From Baylisascaris procyonis (lineage: Eukaryota; Nematoda; Chromadorea; Rhabditida; Ascarididae), in assembly GCA_037389465.1 (NCBI GenBank), contig JAZARR010000032.1, positions 1,240,001 through 1,304,000 of the forward strand: a stretch of DNA of 64,000 nucleotides, read 5' to 3'. Shown in pieces: positions 11,911-25,542 of this stretch (the first letter of the stretch is position 1; every line of letters starts with the position of its first letter). A program made the translations under genes and the position numbers. The notes beneath the pieces are model-generated. The model did not search any database and was not told the origin of the DNA. It saw only the letters and a list, made by a program, of their open reading frames with translations.

Positions 11911-14900
11911 TCGTCTAAGAATCAACGACTGTTGTCAAGATAGGCGAATGTTGTGATAATCCAGCGCCCTGTTTCAAAAGTATGTGGATGTCACGGGTCT
12001 TTCAGGAAACTTATGATTTTCGGGAATGAGCTCTTTCTTCAAAATTTCATTTCGCAAAAAAATCACTCTTTAGCTCCATTGAATTTGCATAAGATCATCT
12101 GGTCATCTAACTCTCAAGAAAAAGTTTACCAAGTGCCCCACCAGTATTCCCTTTGATCGATTACCCTATCCCATTCAACCTCCTTCATCATTCAGTATGT
12201 GATATTTTGCAGCTTGTTTCTAGTTCTTCAATGGCTGCATTGAGTCCCAAGGTTATTCAAGTAGTGCTACCATCGTCTGATGCAACCTTTCCACTTTTAA
12301 AATGCCTTATAAAATCGCAAAGCGATAATTTTTCTTTCGAAAATTCATTTCCTGTTCAAGAGCAGCTGAATTACCTCTGAAATGCACTTGTTGAGACAAT
12401 CCAGCAAAAGGAGAGTAGAAGTTTACGCTGTTTTGCCAATTTTCACGTGAAGTGCGCTTTATGCCGAGTTTTTTCGCTCGTCTGTTTGAATCCCAGATAT
12501 GTGAGTTTAGACGTACGCTTAATTTTGACGTCATGCCAGTCTGCATATCAACTTATTTCTCCCTATCAACTCGGAAGCCGATATATGCAACTACGCATCT
12601 AAGGCGTTAAGAGTCCCAAATGGCAGAATGCACAAACGCGAGCGTCATATATAGAAATGGAGTTTTTGTGAACGAATACGAAGTATGGTAGGTCAAAAAT
12701 TGTGTACCGATTGACCTTTCTTTTTGTCGATTTATGTGAAAATAGTACATTCTTCAAACAACCCTTGCGGGAATGCATTCTAAGTCTTAACGGCTTCAGC
12801 ACAGCAAGAGCACAGAAGAACGCTCGCTGTATATGGTTGATGAGGCAAATGCAATCGGCGGCGCTGATGTTTATGCTCCTATTTGTATATATTTAAATGT
12901 TGGCGGTTGTATAGTTTATGGAACGTGTTGTACGCTATGTTCAACTTTTCAAGGAAGGAAGAGCTTGGCTATTTCAACGACGTGATACCTTGCATCGTAG
13001 ATTAATTTTATTCATAAAGGCGAAATAACTAATATTTTATGTTTTCATTTCAAAATGGCTTGTATTACTACATGTAATTAAGTGTATTCTCATACATTAC
13101 GATATTAGAGGTACCTATTTCTCTGGATTAAGGAATTTTCCTTGCTTCAATTACATAATTACGGCTCGGCAATTTATGAATTTTAAATTTCACGTGAACG
13201 CTCTTCCTCCCACTTTTATAGCGCATATTTACTAAACCTATTACCCGCTATTTTGCTATGAGGAACTTTTGTGACTTGTCGATCTATAAGCGGTTGAATG
13301 TTAGAGGATTGAAGCGGAATTAGTTGACAAACATAGGATATCATATGATCGCATAAATTTTCACCACTCGTATTTCTTCGTTTTGATTGGATTAGAACAA
13401 TAATTGAGACAAACGGTTTTGAGCTCTTTCTTAACTGAAAGAATTTCGAAAGACGACAAATATTCTATGCTGTTGAAGTAATTCGGATCATGAGTAAGGT
13501 TCCAAGTTTCATCGCAATTTCCACAATCGCATAAATCATTGAAACATTTCTGTTGCCTCCTTGATTTATAATGGCTTGTTCTTTTGGTTGTGTCTAAATT
13601 TGTTTACAAATTTTTAGGCACAGAAAGTGTGTGCCTAAATTTCTGTTGGCTCTTTGTTGATTCGTAAGCAAGCCATCTTGACTGTAATTTTTGCCCTCGA
13701 AAGCAAGGGAAAGGTTGCTGGATTCCTCTCAGATCAGAGATCTTCTCGTTGTGGAATCGAATTAAAATCCCTTCTAATGGCTCGCACGTAGAAGTCAATA
13801 TATAGTGTATAGCTTCTTCGGCGTCATATTTTGGAAAAAAAAATTTGAAGCTCATTAGCGACTGAGCTTTTGGAAGTTGCGGCTATAGAACACTTCGTAT
13901 GTTGCGAAGCGTCATGAATTTTTCATTGCGCGATAGATCCTCTTTCAATTCTACATTAAAATATGCCTTTGTCTACTAATTTTGCTCTTTCTCGCTGCCA
14001 GGCAACCGGAAGTTCATAATTCGCGCTCATGTTGAATAAAATTTAGCTTCTTTATTCGTTTCCTAGGTATTTCTTGAACCTGCAACAGCTCTTGTTATCT
14101 TCGCTAGCCCAGGTTAAAACTACCGGTACTAGAAAAGGTAATCATAACACCGCCTTATAATAGGAGCGTTCCTCGAGAACATGGCGGAGTTAACCTGAGG
14201 AACTGTTGTCCTCCATAGAAAGAGATATGGAACGTCAAGAAGGAGGAAGAGCTACAAGAAGTTTTGATCCGTAATTAAAAGCCCATTGCAAGATGATCAA
14301 ATATTTTCACAACGAATGAATGCTGCGCTGAATCCTGCACGTTCTGCACACTTCATTAAAAGCTCATGCGCAAAAAAGTTTTTTTTTTTTATTTCAATAA
14401 AAAGAGCGAATGTCGTGAATCGTAGATGACCACGCTGCCAGAGAGCACTTTCATTAAAGCATATAGAAAAAAGGTGCAAACGGCTGCTCCATACAACTGT
14501 ACAGCCGTGAACCAAAAGTCCGAGTGCCAAATATCCTTGGAGGAAAAATAGGGGAATCAACTGTTGGTCACTGCCTGAAATGACAGGAATCACTATTGCA
14601 CATAAAAAGCATCTCAACATTCAAAAAGCGTTGGAGAGCACCATGCGAAAATTCGAGCAGGGGAGAGCATAGCAGTTGAAGTTCTAATACACTGTGAAAA
14701 CAAAGGATGATGTTTTTCGAACAGTTCAGGTCACAATGTTGTGAAATCCATGGGTATGTTCATCCACATGAATAGAGCCGACTCCGCCGAGATGATTTTG
14801 TACCACTGAAATTTGGCGTTAATCGTTGGCTACGAAAATTCAGAAAAATTCCACTGACTATCACGATTGTCATAAGATAGCTGTTGAGATTTTTCGTCAA

Positions 14901-17900
14901 CAAATACGCGATGAAAAAATTTTGACACGATTTGTTGATTGCCTATTTGCTAGAGGATTTGAATGGCTTTTGAAATATTAGCCAGCGCAATTGCAAATGA
15001 GGCCGACAGGATTGTTTATGATGTGATAATCCCATGGAGTTTGCACGTGTTTAGAGAAGCCTAGCAGATTCATAGATTCTTTTCTATGCGCATTGTTTAT
15101 TGGTGCGAAATGTTGTGCATGGAAAAAGAACGAAACGTTATAGTTTCATAATAGAAAGTTCCAGTAGACGTTCATTCCCTGTTGCCTTCGTTCTACCTTT
15201 TAAAGAAAAAAAAAAGCTACCTTTCTTCATGTGTGGCGCATATTCTCGCCGATGCTGAAGCCCCGTATAAAATGCTCGGTGCTCACTTTTATTGTGAGAT
15301 TCAATGAGAGCTCAATTCATGAGCAAAACAATAAAACTAAATAATCCTTTACTTATGTAACGCTATCCTATTAGGGCTTTAGTGTCCTAGTGCAATAGAT
15401 TATCCTGCTTTTTCATTGGTCTTCCATATTACGGATGAATAAACAGAAACAAACTCTCGGATACGATTTGATTTTCTTTGTTTCATAATTTTTAACAAGT
15501 GGATGCAAATCCGCATTTTTTTTCGCATAAGCTTTGCATTTGTTGCCTAGTTGGTAATGCAGCACATGCCGAGAATCTATGAGGAAAACGGTTTCCTTTA
15601 TAGTCTGCTGTTGTGTACTCTCACTTTCGAAAATGATGGTTTTATGAATTATTTGTATGTAATAATTGCTACTTGATCGTAATTTAGCGTTTCAACGATG
15701 ATAGCAGTTTATCGCACTGTTTTATTGAACGGAAATAAACTGAAATGATTTTAGTGAGCTCATTCACGCATAACGCTTACTTGAAACATATAGAGTACGA
15801 ATGATCGAAAGCTTATGATTGAAATTTTAAGAAAAAGAATAGAACTTAAGAAGGAAATCAATGAATGAATTAGCGGCGTATTGATAAAATCAGCGCTTCC
15901 AAGTGATACTGAGTAATATAGGCGTATTCCGTGCAGCAGAAAAGTGGAATAATTTTTTTTTTCTATTTCCAAAAAATCGTTTTTTGCTAGAAATGTGTTA
16001 CGCGGCAGATGCCGATGCGATTTTATATGGCAGCCACTTCCACCAATGTAATTCTCCTCATTTCATACGGAATTAGTGCGCTTAATTAGACGAAAAATAG
16101 TTGCCAAATGCGGCGAAACAGAAAGAAAAAAATTCAACACTTCCAAGAAACTATGCCATTGAAGCGTCATTATCCTCATTGCTATGGCTCATTTTCAACG
16201 CGAAATATTTTCCACGCTATTTATGCAAAGCTTTTGTTCGCGCGAAACTTATCTATGAAGTGATAAAAAATCTCAATAATTCTTTAAAATGCACCCCATA
16301 GTATGTTCAACTTGCCTATCAGCTACATGAGTTCTTTTTATATACATAAAAAGTTCAAAAGAGTTCATGGAAGCTTCAATATGCCTAAGAACTTCAAGGT
16401 GTTTTGCAACGAGATGGGTTGCACGCATACGTGTTAGGCGGTCGAATAATTTTTCATATTCAAGAGAGCCGAAGAGGTTAATCATCTGAGAGGGGGTCTT
16501 TATAGGAAATTTATGATCTCCGGCAGCAATAAAATAATACTCGTATTCCTTCTATCCTAGCAGTTAATGAGACATTTGAAGGGACAGTTGCATGCAAATC
16601 ATACGAGCCTTACTGAAATCTCTCCTGCTTGTTTCATAAAAGAAAATGAATTCCATCGATGAAGTTTTGAAATTAGAGAGGAAACAACGTCAACGATCAT
16701 ACATGACCATAGGATTTGACTAAAAAGAGTAAAATACATATCTGCCGCTGTATTTCCTGCAATCATACGGTGGAAGATATGTCAATAACGCTTCGTGATA
16801 TCCCTTTAGGTGCGATATTTCGATTATGGATGAAGTTGGAGTGTCCCTACAGTTACATCCACTAGGCGTTGGATGCTTTTTTTCTCACCCGATAAAGCTC
16901 AATTACTCTTAGTTTATGTAATCAAGTGCGAAATGAGAAATGCTGATTGCTGTTAGAAAAAAGAAAAAAAAAGAAAACACTTTATGAATGCGATTCGTGA
17001 AACCTCTACTTTTTCATTTGTGTAATAGTAGTTCTTTTTCCCAAACGCTTGCTTGATAACGCTGATCTGCTAGTGGCAGAATTCAAGGCATCGATGTTAC
17101 ATTACACGGTACATATAATGACATTGCAATTCCCCAAAGAAATAACGTTTGATTTTTGTAAGATTAAATAATTGTGCTATTCGCAATCCTGAACTTCATG
17201 TAGGTGCATTTAAGTGGGGGAAAAACTCAAATCTTCAAAAGGTCTAATTAGCACGTTTGAACTATATTAAAATCGCGAATATTTGCAATGAAACTTAGAA
17301 AATTACACCAGCTGGTGCATGTATAAGGGTCTGTGAAGAATAGTTCGAATTGATGGGAAGAATATTCAAAGATCTTTATGATGAATATGTATAAATATTC
17401 ACATGTGCTTAGAAACGTTTTCAAAGTTGTTGCGTGACTTCTACATTTATTTCAACGAATAGAGTGCTTTCTAATTGAGTGAATTTTTGTGTTTTGTATC
17501 GTTTGAAATGAATAAAATGAACAAATTGCTTTCAGCATTGCGATAGGTATTTTATTTGTTTGAAATTTCTTCGTTTAGATACAATCAAATAGCATAATTT
17601 TTCTCTCATTTTGTTGCATTCATTCGTTGAAATTGGTTAATCTTAGTTAGAAATCTGCTATTCTAACTTGCTTAGTTTTAAGTTATTGGCACATTATGTT
17701 AGTGTTTGTAGCAGTGGAAAATGTTGCAGTATCCGCGAACTGCGTCAATTGTTTCGTCGATGTTAGCGCTAACAGAGTTTGAGCATAGAGAACAATAACT
17801 ATTAAAAGAAGCAACAATGCATATTCTCTACGGAACGCTGATTAAAGTCGATGCAGTGAACAAATTTGCGAGGATAATTGCATCAAAAAAAAAAAATTAA

Positions 17901-20900
17901 ATTTCTTTGCTTGATGCCATTTCACAAATCCATTCAATTGACACGACGAACGGTTTTGTGAAGCGGTGAGCTTTCTTATTGCAGTTAATTTTGAATTCCC
18001 TCTTTATCTCTTTACGATGCGTTATAATCACGATTATAATGCGAAATGAAAAACGTAGTCGAGTGATGATTTCGAATTACCGAGAAAAATAGACGTATGA
18101 AAGGGAATAATTTCTTTGTGATACGGTCAAAAGATCTCATGAGAAGATGCACATTCGTGACGACATTTGTCAACCGATAAATAAAATGATCGTTGTGTTC
18201 AACAAGGTGATAAGAAATCCCATAAGTTCAAATCAACATGGATTGCATATGTTTAGCAGCCTTCATCGCTTCTCTGCTAAGAAGCCCTGATTATGAAGAA
18301 ATTGAATGCGCTTCATTGTGTTCGCATACAACAATAACCATATAGCACTTTTTTTTTTAAATCAAAATTTAATTGACGGATTTTTTCACACTCATAAAAA
18401 TTTCCTCAATCTCTCACTGTTTGGGGCAGTGCGTTCGTCCACGAGAGGAAATATTCTTCTATAGCAAGCTTTACTTTCTTGAGCTGTGACATTTCATTTC
18501 AGAAAGTTCGTGAGATTCTTCGATAATAGTGCGAAATTTCCAAGCCGTTGTCTCAAGAAAGATCATGTTCAAACTAAATGATTCACTGAGCATGTTAATG
18601 CAAAGAAATAGCTCATGTAAGGCACCGATGGGAACCCACGACGATTTTCTCCACATTGTGATCATGTGAATCGTCTTTGCACGTACTCAGTCTTTTCCAG
18701 GCTGATGGAGCCCACGTGCGGCTGCGTTCCTTCCCAGGAAGTCCCACCCAAGGCAAGGACCTCAGGACTTAGTGACGCCGTGGAGCTGTAAAATTGTAGA
18801 ACACCTAGTTTCGTCCATTGACAATTTTTATGTTCTTTATGCTTGAGGATTTCATAAAATTCGCATGCAGCGGCAATGGACCAGGCAATTTTTGAGTATT
18901 TGTGCTCTTAGTGCACCATTATGCTGAAATGCGGCTCTTTTGATATAAGAAACATTAGCTAAACATGAAAGGTTAATAGTTTCATTCGACACAATGACAT
19001 ATCCCAATGGGATATAGCCGCTGTATAAGGTAAAAAAAAAAAAAAAAAAAATTCATTAGAAATGAATAGCATTCAGTTAGGCGTTGTTGCATAAGAGAGA
19101 GTGTTTCGGCTAATGTTCTTTCTCGTTTTCATTAGATGATTCATTCAACCAACTTGAAAGAGAACTACTTTCATTTATGACATATAACCATTCATTTTAG
19201 CGAAGATGTGATACAGTATTCACTTGTTTTTCTTCTATTTTCGCTTTGTAGACTCGATATATGTCCTGAGGTCTTCTGATGCTAAGTACTTTTTAGCTGA
19301 ATTTGGTGCTGATAGTGTCGTTGCTTCCTCTTTGTTGTGTTTTTTTTTTTTTCTGAACAACCGATTGAAATTTTTCCAGTTGCATTTCTGCTTTAAATTC
19401 TCATCGTTTTTGTATTCTTTCTTTTAGTTTATTAGACAACCTGCATGACAGATCATTGTAGGATGTTGATGCCTCATTATGATGAAGCAACTATTATTGT
19501 GTGAAGGACTTTTAATATTTGCAAGAATTAAAGCTATTATTAAAAGTTAAGTTTGAAGTTATGATAGCCTTTCTTTTTTTTTTAATACGTTAATTATTAG
19601 AGAACTGTTCTAAAGAGTAGCTAAGAAGTCTTTCATAAATATCATTTCCGCATCAAAATTCTTCAACTATTTTCGTATATCTGATTCACTAGATCAAGGA
19701 TATCCAAAGGTACTAAAAATTCCCTCTCTGGACACTTTCAGCGTCCCGAATCCCATCTAAGTAGGCTCTCCCACCAGTCGTAGACAAAATGGAGCAGGCT
19801 TGATTTCTTCTTGTATTTCAAAGTATTAGTCTTCATGCAGAAGTAACATTTTCTCTATTATGAAGTAGCGGATGATTACGGCTGCAAAAATAATCTTCTC
19901 GCATACAATTTGCAAGCGGGAAGAGCAGTAGTAATCTTTTAAAGCCATGGCTAATTACTAACATCGTTTGTATTAATTGCCGATCAAATCTTGCTTCTAT
20001 TCTTGTTGTGAAGTGTTTTACTATGAAGTATTGTTTCGCTGATAGGTTGTTCGCGTTAAATTTGCCTTCAGCGTATATTGCTCAGACAAACTCTTTTATG
20101 TAGCTTTCTCATGTTCGGGAATTCATTTCGACGTGCATGGAGTAACGTTTGTGTTTGCAACGCTTTTCACGAACCTGTGAAAATTTTTGGGCACCTGTGT
20201 TACCCAAGGCGAGCTAGCGATTTCAGAATCGCCCATGCACATACGAGATTTTTAAAGAACGACGCCTTCCGGAGTCCATCCTTCATGGGAAAGGTGGGAT
20301 GCAGCAGGAAGGGATAGTGAGGAGGATGGGCTAGCCATCAATGTGGTGAGCGTTGAATTGTCAGGCATATATAAGCAAGCGATTCGCATCTTTAGTTTGC
20401 ATAGTGAATACGGTAAAATTATTTTTGGCGGTGAACACATGCAATTGCGCTTCATTTGCTGTTTTATGCTGTCCTTAATCCTGATAGGTGCGAAGCAATT
20501 CAAACCTGACCAAGTAACTAATCAAGGAAGTTAATTTTCGATTTCTGGGTCGCAGTGAATGAAAAATTATGAATGCGGATTCTGAGAGTTTTCGAAACAA
20601 ATTCATTGCAGGCATTCGGTAAAATACATATCTGTTCAGAGTTCATCTATAAATCTTATGTATATGTATCCATTCAGCTCGCAGCAACATTTCTGCCTAA
20701 AATTTGCACCCTGTATCTTCTTTAGAGGAGGCAGGAAGGTGGATAAGGATTGGACAGTGGTTTGCCGAGGAGAACCCAATTTTCCCGTTACCAATATCCG
20801 CCGCTTATTGTCTCATACTCGGTTACAAACGTAGGCATGACCAAGGACACTTTGAGGCGTTGACAGAATGAGCTTGAAAAACATTTACTTCCTAAGCGTG

Positions 20901-21860
20901 AGTTAGAAAGGGAACGCATTGAGATAATCCAGTGCTGGCAAAAGTTGTCGAACTGTTCAAACCTTTTATTGAGATACATGAGTAAATACGTGTGAGGCTG
21001 CTTAATTTCGTTCACTCACTGAATCCGATGAGAACTAAAAACAGTCGTTTATGTATGGAAAGTGAAGAATATGATGTTGCATGGAAACGTTAATCCTTAG
21101 ATTTCTGCGATACATACGGCGTCACTGCAAAACCCTCTTCATTAGAGCGCAGCATTTGGGTAATTTTGGCATGTTCCAGGGATCGTCCTTAATCAAAACG
21201 TTGCTAAATTCGCACACCATGGTGACTTTTAGTTGTCTCTAAAAAAGGCTAGAAATTTTCAGGCAAATTTGAGGAATAGACTTGCCTAAAAAAATAGCTC
21301 GCAATTGGCCATCTGGATTTATATCTCACATCCTCAGTGATTCCATTGCACCATAGCAGATTACACCTTCAATGATTTTGATTCATATTGATTATGTGGT
21401 TTGATTTCTAATGGCAAGACATCTATTTCTTATCCTCTAGCACCTTTGTCGGATCAAAAACGCTTTCAAGAAGTCTTTATGAATCAAAACTGCTGAAAAA
21501 TTTTTTGACCAGTGTTTCCTTCGAAATGCTAGGTATCTTACAGAAATACATGGAAAGCTGCCGTCTAACACTACTTCGTCGCTATAGGAATATCCGGAAA
21601 TATTTCATGAAAAATACAACTTCCTCAGATACACCTTTAGGACTCCCTCCCTATCTCTCTCTCCCTCCCATCCGCGCTCGCCTAAATCCCGCTGTGTTAA
21701 ACGCCATGTGATAAATAAAAAGTTTTCCAGCAAAAAATGCTCGTCGTTAGATTAGCAATCGGTGCTATCGTTACTCAGCCAACGTTGAAGCACTATTCGT
21801 GATATTACGCTCGTTATGCAAATCGTGTCTTATTACAATAAACTGAGGTCATAAATTCAG
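11910..21860. other. Long stretch without a recognisable gene
   Basis: I find no chain of exons with recognisable protein similarity. Two - strand frames (13604-13855 and 14297-14620) and one + strand frame (12153-12380) are open for 75-107 codons, but each stands alone without conserved motifs. A GC-rich block at about 18670-18790, containing a CACGTG palindrome, stands out from the AT-rich surroundings. A 20-base A run lies near 19032-19051. The last 200 bases before 21.86 kb become GC-richer as the next exon approaches. Confidence 0.45.
19031..19051. repeat. Poly(A) tract
   Basis: A run of about 20 A residues. No retroposed coding sequence is visible upstream of it, so I treat it as simple sequence rather than the tail of a processed pseudogene. 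Confidence 0.85.
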
Positions 21861-24800
21861 AGGTATCAACAAGAGAAGTGCGTGGACGCAAACATGGAGC
21901 ACACTACAACGCCAACGTTGCCAGGCGGACAAGAACAGCGAAGAGCGCGTAGAAAATGGACATCGGCATTCCGCGTCATGCAGTCGCTACATCGCTTCAA
22001 GCATCCGCCCCTACGCGCTCACCACGAGGTCAGTTAGCCTCGCTTTCGCCTCCGTCCAACTAATAATGACTAGTCGTCGTGCGAGCCTACCACATACTCC
22101 CACCACTCGAATATATCATCCGCTACGGTTGACTTCACGACCTTCACAGCCTCAACTCCCTGTTGACGGCATACGCTCAGCAAAGTTTCAATTCATTGAA
22201 GGGCCACCTAGAAATTTGCACTTAGAACTTTTGGAACCATCACGACCTCCACCAAGTGATTTTTTCGAGCATTGTTGCGGTTCACAGCCTCAACTCTACA
22301 GGGGACCACGAACATCGCAACCACAGCTTTTCGATAGCCCAAGAGCAGTACTACCACCCGAAAAGCATGTGCACTATCTGAGTGATTCTTCAGATTCCCG
22401 GCGTTATTTGCCAACGCAGCAGACAATTACTGCTTGCGTTGCAGAAAAAGTAGGTTCACCTCATGGCTCGATGCCTATATGTCAATCGACGACCCATTCA
22501 CAATCGAAAGGCACTGTTCCTACATCGCCAATTTCTATTCAAGTTTCTAAGCACTTCAATAAACAACAAACTCTACCATTTACGAGTGTAGTTTCGACAA
22601 CTGCTGTAATTCGAAAGCCATCACCCGAACGAAGGGTATTTAGACGATCGCCAAAATCTGATCTTGCTTATCGATTTCAGAAACATAGCGATCATTCGAC
22701 CGAATCGACACCATCAAGAGGTAAACGATTCGTGAATTTCATATTAGTGAACATTGTGCAGAGTTTGATAATATGCGCATCGTCAGAGTTGAAATAAGGA
22801 AATAAAAAAAAAAAAGAAATTTTCTTCTCCAATTAAAACAAATTTCCTCGTGAAATTTCACCTTGCTTTAAGCTGTGTTCTTCTGGGAAGCTTAACAAAT
22901 TTTGAGCATTCTTTCGAAATGCGTCTGACGTTTTTTGTTTTAGTAAAAGTTGATTGGTTGCAAGCAATGACACGAGACGCATTCGCTCATTCGAGCAGTA
23001 TTGCTTCATGTGGTTTTCTTGTAGGATCCGATAGGGAAAGTTCAATCTGCGTTAATTTATGGCATTTTGTTGGCTTATTGAGGAATCCAACCGAGAAATC
23101 GTATTTTATCGGTTTTTCGTTTACATCAAACAATTATCAAATCACATGAGAAATTTTTTCTCTAATATTGATAATCCGTGACTCATACTATGAAGTGATA
23201 TAATCCTGTCAATGTTAGCTTTCCGCATTATTATCTATGCTAGCACATGGCTTCGATTTTTTCCTTTTTTTTGAGATAATATATTCAACGCACAGAAGGT
23301 TGACGGTACGAATCCTTTTTCATCCATCATCAAGAATTCAATACAGCATACTGCTGTTCCATCCATTCATATGCACCAATTGGAAAACTTGCTGCAAATC
23401 GTATGTGATATAACATTTGCGGTGATGACCATATAGGCTTTAAACCTTTAAGCGTACACATTAAAAGCACTCATATATGGAACCGCATCTACTTCCTTAT
23501 TCCATATCACATCAACAAATGATGTCCTAAGCATAATTGCGCTTACTTGAGTATGTGCATCTCTCGTTGTCAATATGTGCGACAATTTGAATTAATATAC
23601 CAAAAAAGCAACCGTAAAAGAATATTTCGTATGATTAAAATATCGAATCTAATCTTCTAAGCTTCATTTCTTTCTCGTTGATTACCTTCATTATATGAGC
23701 TCGATAAGCAAACCAATGTTGCGCTTCTAATACGTTCCTTTGAACAATTCGCATATGTCAAAAAAAATTTTTTTAAATGCATATTTTTATATGAGATCGA
23801 ATTTAAACGAATAAATGCAAATGTGCCAATCTATCGTCATCTTATGGAGATGGAACAAGCTGAAGAACGAGCCAAGGGAGTTGATGCATCATGCGTTCTT
23901 TTTTTTTTCTACAGTTTTGCTCATCACAACGCTCACTTTCACGAATCGCCAACGACAATTAAACATTCGCATTATTGAATTCCACATTTAGTAGAATTGG
24001 TTAATCGTGTGAGTGCTTGACAGAGCAATCCTTTTTTTTTGGTCGATTTTGACAGCTTTGTAGCTAAATTTTTATGCAAATATATGTCCTCATTACTTTC
24101 TTTTGTTTGAATGGTTAGATTAGACATTGGTTTAGTGACTATTCAACATTGGTTATTTATAGAGTTTGAAAGCTTCAGCTAAAGTGTTTTCTTATTGTAA
24201 GTTACTCAACAAATATGGGAAAAGAGATGCGAACACTTAAATATACATACGTAAGCACGGAACGCATTATCCTCATAATGCACTTTGCAAATGCAAATTT
24301 TTAAATGTTCATTCATTCATTCATTCATTCATTCATTCATTCAAAAAAAAAAACGAATCTCCAAGATTGCTCGAAAATCGAACGATTCCATCATGTGTAG
24401 TAAATGCAGCTAATTTTTCATGCTTTAAGGCGTTCGCATTTATTTTCACAACTTTTTTTTCCGACGCAAATAAATGACTAAACTTTTCATAGTTAGTGGC
24501 TCTATCTATAGACTTAAAGAAATAATATTTTACAAGGCAACGTGTTGTCCTCTTTTTTTTTGATGACCAGGAAGAAATTTATATTATTGGATTTGTTTAT
24601 TATTTTGCTGATTTCCATCTTCGTTTCCGATGATTTTTTTAGTTGCCATTAGTGTTTCGCATTTCTATTTTAATATGAATTGCAGCTTATTTCTCGAGAG
24701 GCAAAATCATACGTTTGGTCCAATTTCACTATTTTTCTTGGTTAACAACGAGAATACTTAATGCGATCATTTGAATTGCAACTTAATTAATTTAATAGAA

Positions 24801-25477
24801 AGAAACCGGATTAGTCATCGAGTCAGGTAAGAGTCGGTTCGTCTTCCACAAATTTAGCTATAAACGGCGATTGCTATTATTACCAGTTTTCCCCAATTAC
24901 GATAATATATCTCAGCACAGCATCACTTATTTTCACTAAGTCGTTGAGTACAGGAAAATGTCAAACGTGCTGGAATTCGCGAAAAATTTTTTCAGCCGTT
25001 TAGTTGTGTTGCAATTCTCGAAATTATGCAGACCATTTGATGTTCACAATGAGTTCCGTTTCGTTTTATTATGGTTACCGTCACTGTACGCCTCATTATG
25101 ATCACCTATACAACCGACTAGGTAATAGTTGTTTTGTATGGTGCATATCGTTATTTATTGCATGCCAAAAACTTCAACATTTCATGGCAGTTCTACAATT
25201 TGGTCACATTAAGTGCCACTTAAATCATTGAATTCCTTTTTGCTAATTCGATGAATGCATTCACCGGATGTGAATAAAGTGCTGCTAGGCAAATAAACTG
25301 CGTTTTCAGTATAGAATTTGCTCCGACTACTTGAGTGATTTTGCATTTGGAATGAAAAAAAAAAAACTGCAGTTGAGTACCACTGATTTTATTGAAGTGA
25401 GATTTATGTAAGCTTTTCGAAAACTCGTTCGGTGCCCGAGAATTGAATGCATCTATAGAACCAGGTTGAAGTGTTTT

Positions 25478-25542
<65 letters not shown>

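Noticed and set aside
13604..13855. 83-codon - strand frame with fairly balanced composition
   Set aside because: It is a possible exon, but no flanking exon or recognisable motif was found, so it is not called.
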